From NCBI RefSeq assembly GCF_020379485.1, contig NC_063448.1, positions 43,347,218 through 43,411,217 of the forward strand: a DNA stretch of 64,000 nt, given 5' to 3'. The DNA is from Brassica napus (lineage: Eukaryota > Streptophyta > Magnoliopsida > Brassicales > Brassicaceae). This document shows, piece after piece, positions 56,016 to 64,000 of this stretch. The position numbers and the translations under genes are program-made. A model generated the notes under the pieces. That model saw nothing but the letters and a program-made list of their open reading frames with translations, did not search any database and had not been told where the DNA came from. Each line of letters begins with the position of its first letter. Position 1 is the stretch's first letter.

Positions 56016-57012
56016 TTATAATCGTATTAATCAACTTCTCATATTAATTTTTGAGTAACCAATAGAGGGTCAAAACTCTTAATTTTCGAGTTAGTGGTTG
56101 ATTTGTGAACTTGTGAGAATAAAAAAAGATTATATGGGGGATTTAGCTATAAAAACGGTCTTTACTCTTTGTTCCCCTTTGTCCAACGTTTCAATGTTGC
56201 CCTCCGGCCCCTCCCCAAATATCGCTGTATATGTGGCGCTACTTTCGTATCTTGAATATGACGTTAGTAAAGAGTTGCGAGATTTAGTGGATATGATTCG
56301 ATTTGTTACGAAACTAAATATCCACTGCTTCTTTGATTTAGATTTGTAGAACATTCTTAATCACTAAATATGTGGAAAAAATCCTACAAAAATATGGAAA
56401 TTATGAGTCAGATATATTGTGGAATTAGAGATTTTAGTCTGTTGAGTTATGGTAATATAATATAAACTCTACAAATATTATAAAATAGATCTGGTATTAT
56501 AGATTTGCCCATGATTATGAGATTATTTTCCTTTAGGCCTTTTATGTTCTTTTCCAAGCATTTCGTTTAAGCTGAGAAAACATGATTGGTTTTTGTATCA
56601 GTTAGTCCAACCAGCCCATTTTGTATTTTCTTGCGAGACCAACTATACTTAGATGTAGCACATGTATATATATTATGTAGTCATGTGACTTATACTATGT
56701 TATGGAATTTTATCAAGCTTTAAAGCATCTGGAATGTATTACTCTATATTTTATTTTAAAATGGTACAACACCAAAATAGAATAAAGTTCTATTTCAATG
56801 TACTATTATATTTTTCACTCTAAAATGAATATTCTAAAAAAATTATATCCTTATTTAATTAATTATTATTACTAACACTTTCTACTTACAAAACCTTACC
56901 AATTAACCTCAAATATCTTATGTTTATAAAACACCACAAAATATAATTTATTTAAATTAAAAATTTATATTGCGATTTGCAAGTTACAAAAAGAAAGAGT
57001 AACAAAATAAAA
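56016..57012. other. AT-rich intergenic DNA
   Basis: It lies between the Helitron and the Mutator-like element. An 83-codon ORF at 56098-56349 has no recognisable content. Nothing else is seen. Confidence 0.5.
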
Positions 57013-57534
57013 CATGGGGCTTTTAGCAAAAGTGACTCAAAACTTGGAGTCAAACAGAAAACTAACATTTTCTTTTGACTCCTTTTTTTTTGAGATTTTA
57101 ACCCCACACCTGCATTTTATCTACGAAAATGCCATTAACATTTTTTTTTTTTTTCGAAAATGGCTTCTTTACTGTCTCAACCTCATCTTCTTCAAGTATT
57201 TACAATATTGCCACTGCAATGAATAGTGGCAACAACCTTGTACGAACTGTTTGGAGCTTTTAATGCCCTTTAATGCACGTAAATCTCTTTACACTCTCTC
57301 TGTTTCAATTGTTATGAACTAAAAACAACATTTCTTTCACTTTCTCTCTATATTCATCCAAAAAACTCAAGCTTTTGATTCAAAATATGGGCTATGGTTG
57401 ACAGAGCCATATTTCTTTCGTTTTGACTTACGGTTGCTTTCGTTTGAGGTTCTGGGTGGTTGGAGAAGACCCTGTGTGCAAACGAAGTCATCTCACCTAG
57501 TTTAAGGTACGAATTTGAATTTTTTTTCAAGATC

Positions 57535-58385
57535 TGTTCGCGTAGAAGACTTACTAGTAAGTCATCTGTATGTAGAAGACTTACTGATGAGTCTTCTGGT
57601 CAAACGGACGACTTAAATTAAGTCGTCCAGCTTTGTTTGTTAAAAAAAAACACTCCAGACGACTTAAATTAAGTCGTCTACGAGAAACGGGCTAGTTTTG
57701 CATTTGACCGAATCGTGTCAGATCTTTGACTATTTCTGGATGACTTATAATTCAGTCGTCTCTGGGAAAGTTAAAATTTCAATATTTTATGAAAACTTGA
57801 CGACTTACGTGTAAGTCGTCCTAGGTTAGTTTTGTAATTGAAAAATAAAACTTCATAATTTAACTTTAACCAGACGACTTAATATAAAGTCGTCCCTCCA
57901 GAAGACTTAATTTAAAGTCGTCCGGGGAAAGCAAAGTCGTCCAGAATTTTTTCCAATTTTCTGGTCAAACCTTGCTTATCCCGGACGACCTTAAATTAAG
58001 TCGTTTAGCTGGACGACTTTCATCTAAGTCGTCTGGAGAAAGTTAAATTTCAAGTTTTATTTTTCAATTACAAAACTAACCTAGGACGACTTACACGTAA
58101 GTCGTCAAGTTTTCATAAAATATTGAAATTTTAACTTTCCCAGAGACGACTGAATTATAAGTCGTCCAGAAATAGTCAAAGATCTGACACGATTCGGTCA
58201 AATGCAAAACTAGCCCGTTTCTCGTAGACGACTTATATATAAGTCGTCTGAAGTTTTTTTTTTAACAAACAAAGCCGGACGACTTAGAATTAAGTCGTCC
58301 CTTTTAATTTTCAATTGCAAAAGTGACCTCTTTAGACGACTTACCTTTAAGTCTTCTGGACGACTTAATGCTAAGTCGTCTGCGG
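57535..58385. repeat. Palindrome array 1 of the Mutator-like element
   Basis: About a dozen copies of a roughly 22-bp palindrome are present (for example GACGACTTAAATTAAGTCGT at 57607, GACGACTTACGTGTAAGTCG at 57804, GACGACTTATATATAAGTCG at 58227). The 9-base arms are constant and the central 2-6 bases vary. They lie in the transposase leader region. Confidence 0.9.
57606..58300. repeat. Long inverted repeat (arms about 265 bp, spacer about 160 bp)
   Basis: The left arm 57606-57870 and right arm 58031-58300 are near-perfect reverse complements. AGAAACGGGCTAGTTTTGCA on the left is mirrored by TGCAAAACTAGCCCGTTTCT on the right, and GGTTAGTTTTGTAATTGAAA by TTTCAATTACAAAACTAACC. Each arm contains several of the 22-bp palindromes, so transcripts would fold into a long hairpin. 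Confidence 0.92.
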
Positions 58386-58451
58386 CAATGTTTATTGAAC
58401 TTCTTCATTTTCTCTATGTTTACTAATGTGTTTTATTTTGAATATTTGCAG

Positions 58452-60888
58452 ATGATTTTTCAGTTACATGCAGTGTATGGAGAATGGTTGTTGAGAGATT
58501 TCCGTTGGGATTTTGTGGTTGATGATCTCAAAGGAGCAAGATTGTTTTTATTGAATGAAGATTCAACACATGCTGAACTTGTTGCAATGGCTCAAGAAGA
58601 TTATAACCTGGACATGAGAACAGTGAGTGTGGAGATTAGCTACTCATTACCAGCATAAATGATGATGGCTCCAGGCAGTCTTCCCATTCATGTTACAAGT
58701 GATAGACAAGTTCGAAACTTGCTGGAGATACTCAAAACCCATAGAGTATGTCTTTGTGTATCAAGCCGCAGCAAGGTCGAAACGGTTTCAAAGAAAAGGG
58801 ATATTGATGAAGCTGGTGAATGGGAAAAAGATGTTGGTGATAATGATGAGCTGGTGAATGGGAAGAAGATGTTGGTGATGATGATGAAGCTGGTGAATGG
58901 GAAGAAGATGTTGGTGATGATGATGAAGCTGATGAATGTTTTGAAGATGTTGGTGATAATGAGTTTGTTGAAGATGAAAATCAAGATGTGGAGGAGGAAA
59001 ATGGGGAGGAGGATGCTGATAATTCTATTGTTGGTGAAACGGATCAGAATGGTGGGGATTACAGTCTTTATGGAAAGGTTCCAGATGAGGACGAGGAAGA
59101 TGATGATAATATTTGTTTTGAAGAAATCCAAAAGACATATGCTAAGACAAATGCTATTGAAGGAGGAAAATCGAATGGTACCAGTATCTATGTCAACCAG
59201 AGTTTTGTTAGCAAGGGTGCACTGCTTTCAGAGCTGCGGTTGGCAGCAGTGAGGGGTAAGTTTTCTTTCAGATTATACAAATCAACGAAAACTCTCGTTG
59301 TGGCAACATGTCGGGTTAGCTATTGTGGATGGAAGGTCAGAGCGAGTGTCAAACATGGGACAAACACGTTTTGGGTAACAAAGTATGTGGAAAAACATTT
59401 ATGCTCAGTGGGAGACCGAATCGCTCAGCAGAGACACTGTACTCCGAAGTATATAGGTAGTCTTTTCATTGATCGTGTTGGAATCATTGATGGGATAACT
59501 CCGCAGCATATCACTGATGCAATGAGGAACATGTTTGGCATGGCGCTTGATTACACCACTTCATACAGAGCACTTTTATATGCACAAACATTGGTGAGAG
59601 GATCAGCAGAAGATGGGTATCCGCGTCTGCCATCATATCTCGAGAAAATCTCCTTAAGCAAATCCCGATTCTATCACGGCTATAGAACTTGATTCTATCA
59701 ATAGATTTAAGTATCTATTTCTCTCTTTTGGAGTTTCTATCAAAGGTTTTTAAGTATCAGAGAAGGGTCATTGTGGTGGATGGGACTCACCTAAGTGGGA
59801 AATATGGAGGTGTTATGTTAGTTGCAGCCGCACAAGATGGGAATTTTCAGATATTTCCATTGGCTTTTGGGATCGTAGATGCTGAAGATGAACCTTCTTG
59901 GGAATGGTTTTTCACAAAATTGGCTAGTTGTGTATCTGATGAGCAGCCTCTGGTGATAGTCTCTGACCGGCACGCGGCCATTAAAAGTGCGTGTGATAAG
60001 GTGTTTCCTTGGGCAACCCGAGGAATATGTTATTATCACCTTCAAGATAACATTGTCAAAAAGTTTAAAGGGAAACATCTCTTGTACTTGGTGAAAGGGG
60101 CTGCTTATGCTCACACGGTTTACGATTTTGACCGGTACATGGCTGAGATACGGAGTGCAAACCCGGAACTTGCAACGTATTTGGAGAAAGCCGACGTCAG
60201 GCTATGGTCAAGGGTTTATTGTAAGGGGAACAGGTTCAACATAAAAACAAGCAACATTGCTGAATCTATTAATTCCGCACTAAAGCGAGCAAGAGGATTT
60301 CCGATTACGTTCCTACTGGCGTTCATAAGGCAGAAGTTAGGAAAATGGTATTGGAAAAGGAGACAAGATGCTTTGAGTCTCACAACTGAACATAGCCGGG
60401 GTGTTGAATACTTGCTTGCTGTTCGAGAAGAGATAGCGGATACGATGACGGTCGAACCAATTGATGGATGGCATTTCTTTGTCAAAGGTGGCAAAATGGA
60501 CTGTGTGGTTGATTTGGAACATGCAAAGTGTGATTGTGGTGTCTATGGAGTGGAGAAAATACCTTGCTCTCATGCTATAGCTGCTGGAACACATGCTGGT
60601 TTGCATATCTCCACACTTGTATGTCCACTGTACTCAAAGAATTATCTGTATGCAGGATACTCAGAGAATATATATCCTATCGTGTCACAACATATTGAGG
60701 AACGAAAATGCTTTCCTCCAGAACTAAAGCATGGTCGGGGGAGACCGAAGAAATCAAGATGGCAATCTTGGTTGGAGCTATCTAGGATGAGAGGACACAA
60801 ATCCAGGAAGAAACACAAGGCACAGAGATGCTCAAACTGCAAGGAAACTGGCCATACGAAACCACAATGTACACAACCAGTTGACTAG
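58452..60888 (+). pseudogene. MURA-type MULE transposase, frameshifted
   Basis: The start ATG is at 58452 after an acceptor. Parts in order: N-terminal MuDR region (MIFQLHAVYGEWLLRDFRWD) with a TAA at 58656-58658; acidic 13-residue repeats (EAGEWEEDVGDDD, 58810-58940) with a one-base loss near 58850; the zinc/DNA-binding region (VSYCGWKVRASVKHG, VEKHLCSVGDR); then the catalytic domain with VIVVDGTHLSGKYGGVMLVA (Asp), IVSDRHAAIKSACDKVFPWA (Asp), CYYHL and SNIAESINSALKRARG (Glu). A SWIM finger follows (CDCGVYGVEKIPCSHAIA), then a CCHC knuckle (CSNCKETGHTKPQC) before the TAG. One-base insertions near 59656 and 59745 also break the frame. The catalytic part (59748-60888) is itself unbroken. Confidence 0.9.
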
Positions 60889-60889
60889 T

Positions 60890-61215
60890 TGTCCAGACGA
60901 CCTAAATTTAAGTCGTCCAGTCTTGATTACCCGTCCAGACGACTAAATTTTTAGTCGTCCAGTGTATTTTATTTTTAGACGACCTTCTACTAAGTCGTCC
61001 AGTGTATTTTATTTTTAGAAGTCCAGTGGAAAACCTTCCAGACGACTTATAATAAGTCGTCCAAACCTTCTAGACGACTTATTTGTAAGTCGTCCAGTTG
61101 GAAAACCTTCCAGACGACTTATAATAAGTCGTCCAAACCTTCTAGACGACTTATTTGTAAGTCGTCCAGTTGGAAAACCTTCCAGACGACTTATTTCTTC
61201 CAGACAACTTATATA
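60890..61215. repeat. Palindrome array 2, between the two convergent MULE genes
   Basis: At least eight copies of the AGACGACTTA...TAAGTCGTCC palindrome are present. A 67-70 bp block (GACGACTTATAATAAGTCGT, CCAAACCTTCTAGACGACTT ... CCAGTTGGAAAACCTTC) is duplicated in tandem at 61040-61107 and 61110-61177. Confidence 0.9.
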
Positions 61216-61312
61216 TTTACAAATCTATACAAAGACAAGCTGAAATACAAATACTTCGCTCGTTAAAAAATCATGTTCAAATACAAAGACAAGTTCAAAT
61301 ACAAACACAAAT

Positions 61313-63775
61313 CTAATCATACATGCCCACGAACTTATCACCATCCACATTTCCTTTCAAATGCTGATCAACAAGCTCCTTCCATATATCCACCGCCATA
61401 TTATCCCTCATTTTCTTCGCGTTGCACCTAGCAAAGTCTTTAGGGTCGAAGGAGACCCCAAGAGCATGACATTCAATGTACTTTACAGCATACACGCCAC
61501 AATCACCATTGTTGGCCGTGGGTACACCTTTCAGCGGTCTCTCATATGTGTATGGCTCCAACCCGTATTTGACCCGTATTTCGTCGGTGGCTGCGCACTC
61601 AACAAGCAGATAAGGGACCATCTGGAGAAAAGGCTCCATTATCGCATCCCATGCGTCTGGTACACTAGATGAAGGTATGCTATCCCAGACGACTATGTGC
61701 CTCTTAGGGATCGATATCCAAATAGCAACCCAATGGTTGTCGTTCAAGTTCACTGGCGCATAGATATCATCAATGTCCTCCCCCCACTTCTTGTTTGATT
61801 GGCAAAATGAAGGTATTGATCCGTCATAAAAATTCGACGCCCCACCAGGTAGAACTCTTCCTAAACCTTTGTGATCAGGTTCCGATGTTTTGAAGAGCTG
61901 ATACTGCTCTCTCCAAGACTGGGAAAAGTTGTGATCCAGGAAGCACATTCGCTCGCTCCTGAAAGCTTGTGGGTTCTCCTGATACCTCTGCCTTAGCACA
62001 TTAATCCAAGCATCTATATGCTGCATATTAAATATAACAAGTTAGAAGTTACAAGACGACTTAAATATAAGTCGTCTACGTGGTCGTCCAAGTAGACGAC
62101 TTTCTAGACGATTTATCTTTAAGTCGTCTGGAAAGTAGTCTACTTGGACGACTTTGTAGACGACTTAAATCGTGTGCAGAAGACTTACGCAGTCTTCCAG
62201 CCATTCTCTGGTTGTCCGGAGGAAGTGGTACCACCTTGTTGGTGATGTACGTGGTTTGTCCTCGGTCTTAGTTGAATAATGACTGCAAACAAAAAAGCAA
62301 TCAGTTTTGGACGACTAAATCAAGCTATTATGGGTAAAGCAATCACTTACGGATCAGTTTTCAACCAATCAGTGAGTTCCTTCAACTTATCTTTGTTTAC
62401 TGGCGGAAATGGATTATAGGCTGCCACTTTATCTTTTTTTTTCTCTGCCGTATAAGGAGATCTCACAGTGGGAGCAGGTTTCTTCGCTCGTTTACTCTTT
62501 GCACGCTTGTCCAATACAACCAGGCTCGGTTCTGAAACTGGATCGCTTGGCTCGGTGGAAGCGAGGCTCGGTTGTTGATCGGTGGAAGCGAGGCTCGGTT
62601 GTTGATCGGTGGAAGCGAGGCTCGGTTGGTGATCGGTGGAAGTGACAGCAACAATCTCTTTGGAGGTGACACCATCTGCTTTATCCTCCGGCAAGATCTT
62701 ATATACCGAGTTCGCCTCGGTTGCTGTATCCTCCGGCAACCATCTCTGCAATAAAAGTTGCACACAAGTTAACCCTGGACGACTTAAATAAAAGTTGTCT
62801 GGACGACTAGTTGACCCTGGACGACTTAAATATAAATCGTCTGGACGACTAGTTGACCCTGGACGACTAGTTGACCCTGGACGACTTAAAATTAAGTCTT
62901 CCGTGGTCAACTAGTCGTCCAGACAACTTACGTTTAAGTCGTCCAGGGTCAACTAGTCGTCCAGACAACTTTTACAGTCGTCTGGACAACTAGTTAACCC
63001 TGGATTTGATACTAACCTCTTTGATTTGAGGAGGCTGTTTCTTTTGAGGAGGAGGCTGTTTCTTTTGAGGAAGAGGAGGAGGTTGTTTCTTTTGAGGAGG
63101 AGGCTGTTTCTTTTGAGGAGGAGGAGGAGGCTGTTTCTTTTGAGGAGGAGGAGGCTGCTGTTTGGTTTGATGAGGAGGAGGCTGGTTACTAACCACGGTT
63201 TCATTGGCATGAGGGGTAGCCTGTTTGTTACTACCCCCGGTTTCTTTGGCAAGAGGGGTAGGCTGTTTATCTTGAGGGGTAGCCTGATTGGTTAGAGGTG
63301 GAGGGGTAGCCTGATTGGTGACACCAACCTTCTTCTCCACAGCTTCCAATCTATCGGACAACTTCCTAAACTCCCTGATGCACTTCTTAAACCCTTCTTT
63401 CATGCAGTCAGCTACGCCCTTGAACATAATTTCCAAATCCTCTCTGGTCACCCCTCTAGCCTCTTCTCTAGCCTCTTCACTAGCCACTTTAGGAGCCTCT
63501 TTACGAGCTTTCTTCCGAGGTCTTGGATTGTCTTCCTCCTCCTCCTCCTCCTCCTCCAACACAACCATCTCTTTGGCTTTCTTCGATGGAGTCACAACCT
63601 TAGGTTTTGTATAGACCTTAGTACCAGTGACTTCCCAGCAATCCATGGTCCACTTCCACGGTCTCCGCTCATACATGACTTTAATGATGTTCTCCGCGGG
63701 CAGGTCCTCAACATCAGAGTCCCATTTTGGCCACATTTCACTAATGTCCTTCTCAACAAAGTTGATCACGCGGGT
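61313..63775 (-). CDS. Ulp1-like cysteine protease (C48) gene of the MULE, 3' exons
   Basis: Exons on the minus strand: 63775-63017 (TRVINFVEKDISEMWPKWDS, an acidic/basic linker, a coiled-coil-like segment, and a Pro-rich tail of repeated KKQPPP); 62745-62351 (RWLPEDTATEANSVYKIL; three STDQQPSLA-type repeats); about 62282-62189 (STKTEDKPRTSPTRWYHFLR); and 62020-61313 with the protease domain: NDNHWVAIWISIPKR (His), VVWDSIP (Asp), VPTANNGDCGVYAVKYIE (Cys). The catalytic triad is intact. Host Ulp1 enzymes remove SUMO; TE-carried versions are common in plant MULEs but their role is unknown. Introns hold the palindrome repeats. The first exons, probably with DUF1985, lie beyond 64000. Confidence 0.85.
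62050..62195. repeat. Palindrome array 3, in an intron of the Ulp1-like gene
   Basis: Two to three copies are present (AGACGACTTAAATATAAGTC near 62053; GACGACTTTCTAGACGATTT near 62095; AGACTTACGCAGTCTTC-like at the end) between the splice sites at 62020 and 62189. Confidence 0.85.
62772..62995. repeat. Palindrome array 4, in an intron of the Ulp1-like gene
   Basis: Alternating GGACGACTTAAATATAAATC and GGACGACTAGTTGACCCT units are present, several in tandem (GACTAGTTGACCCTGGAC four times), within the intron between 63016 and 62746. Confidence 0.85.
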
Positions 63776-63819
63776 CTGCAGTAAATAGAAGAATCGAGTT
63801 AGATATTTGAAAAAAATAC

Positions 63820-64000
63820 TAAATAGACGACTTAATTATAAGTCGTCTACTAAGTCGTCCAGCTGGAAGACCTTCCAGACGACTTATAATAAGTCGTCTA
63901 ATAAGTCGTCCAGCTGGAAGACTTTCCAGACGACTTAATTAAGTCGTCCGATAAGTCGTCCAACTGGACGACCTTCCAGACGACTTATTAGTAAATACCT
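63820..64000. repeat. Palindrome array 5, at the window edge
   Basis: There are four near-identical units of about 50 bp (AGACGACTTATAATAAGTCG, TCTAATAAGTCGTCCAGCTG, GAAGACTTTCC type) in what is probably another intron of the Ulp1-like gene. The array continues past the window. Confidence 0.85.

Larger units (their letters stand above)
57013..64000. mobile_element. Mutator-like element with transposase and Ulp1 protease genes (left part, runs off the window)
   Basis: A MURA-type transposase (plus) and an Ulp1/C48 protease gene (minus) converge at about 60.9-61.3 kb. Repeats of the GACGACTTA...TAAGTCGTC palindrome are found throughout all non-coding parts. Pairing of a MULE transposase with an Ulp1-like gene is known from plant Kaonashi-type MULEs. 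The left border is set tentatively at GGGGCTTTTAGCAAAAGTGA (57014); no terminal inverted repeat can be checked because the right end is outside the window. Confidence 0.75.

Noticed and set aside
57535..58385. Palindrome array read as a CRISPR array or as rho-independent terminators
   Set aside because: Spacing is irregular, there are no cas genes and the host is a eukaryote; the copies belong to a Mutator-like element.
58688..59131. 147-codon minus-strand ORF rich in Ile and Phe
   Set aside because: It is the antisense of the acidic repeats in the MULE transposase.
63026..63295. Arg/Leu-rich plus-strand ORF (LFLLRRR repeats)
   Set aside because: It is the antisense reading of the KKQPPP repeats of the Ulp1-like gene.

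Overview
The window is plant nuclear DNA, almost certainly from a Brassicaceae genome and most likely Brassica. The one intact single-copy gene is a two-exon Delta24-sterol reductase (DWF1) of 561 residues, the same length as the Arabidopsis protein. Scattered exons resemble Arabidopsis genes (VPS9A, a DUF177/YceD-like plastid protein, MOS4/BCAS2, dihydroxyacetone kinase, NDUFAF7, GatB, SnRK1). The rest is dense, nested transposable elements of types common in this family. No rRNA, tRNA, CRISPR array or bacterial-type operon was seen.

Layout. 1-1.9 kb: two LINE relics facing each other. 2.3-4.9 kb: DWF1 with a 5'UTR intron. 6.2-11.0 kb: a decayed LINE with an internal deletion and a visible target-site duplication, followed by a CCGAAC-rich element with short inverted ends. 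11.9-15.5 kb: a dihydroxyacetone kinase pseudogene that has lost its nucleotide-binding segment, followed by an unrecognised exon. 16-18.7 kb: minus-strand gene fragments (two MOS4 pieces, a thioredoxin-like exon, a DUF177 first exon). 19.1-30.3 kb: a head-to-tail duplicated ~600 bp segment. Copy 1 is broken by a copia LTR retrotransposon (19227-24963) and by a Helitron (25200-29434); copy 2 is unbroken and shows both empty sites.

31.0-44.8 kb: a LINE with long open ORF1 and ORF2, split near the end of ORF2 by a 7.9 kb CACTA (En/Spm) transposon that carries TNP2-like and TNPA-like genes. 45.5-45.9 kb: a VPS9A fragment. 46.2-47.0 kb: a short Helitron. 47.0-50.1 kb: a minus-strand copia relic with two LTRs and a 25-bp minisatellite. 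50.5-51.3 kb: a mosaic of gene pieces (GatB, SnRK1, RPA-like). 52.6-56.0 kb: a minus-strand Helitron carrying a decayed NDUFAF7 fragment. 57.0-64.0 kb: the left part of a Mutator-like element with a frameshifted MURA-type transposase, a divergent Ulp1-type protease gene that runs off the window, and about 30 copies of a short palindrome (core GACGACTTA...TAAGTCGTC) confined to its non-coding DNA.

Working together. Only DWF1 is a clear functioning host gene (brassinosteroid precursor and membrane sterol synthesis). From memory of Arabidopsis gene numbers, DWF1, the DUF177 gene, the thioredoxin-like gene and VPS9A lie close together on chromosome 3. The window may therefore be a fractionated remnant of that block, stretched by transposons, with other gene pieces (NDUFAF7, the glycine-rich fragment, the MuDR N-terminus) carried in by Helitrons. 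All identifications are from reading the sequence; no database search was run.
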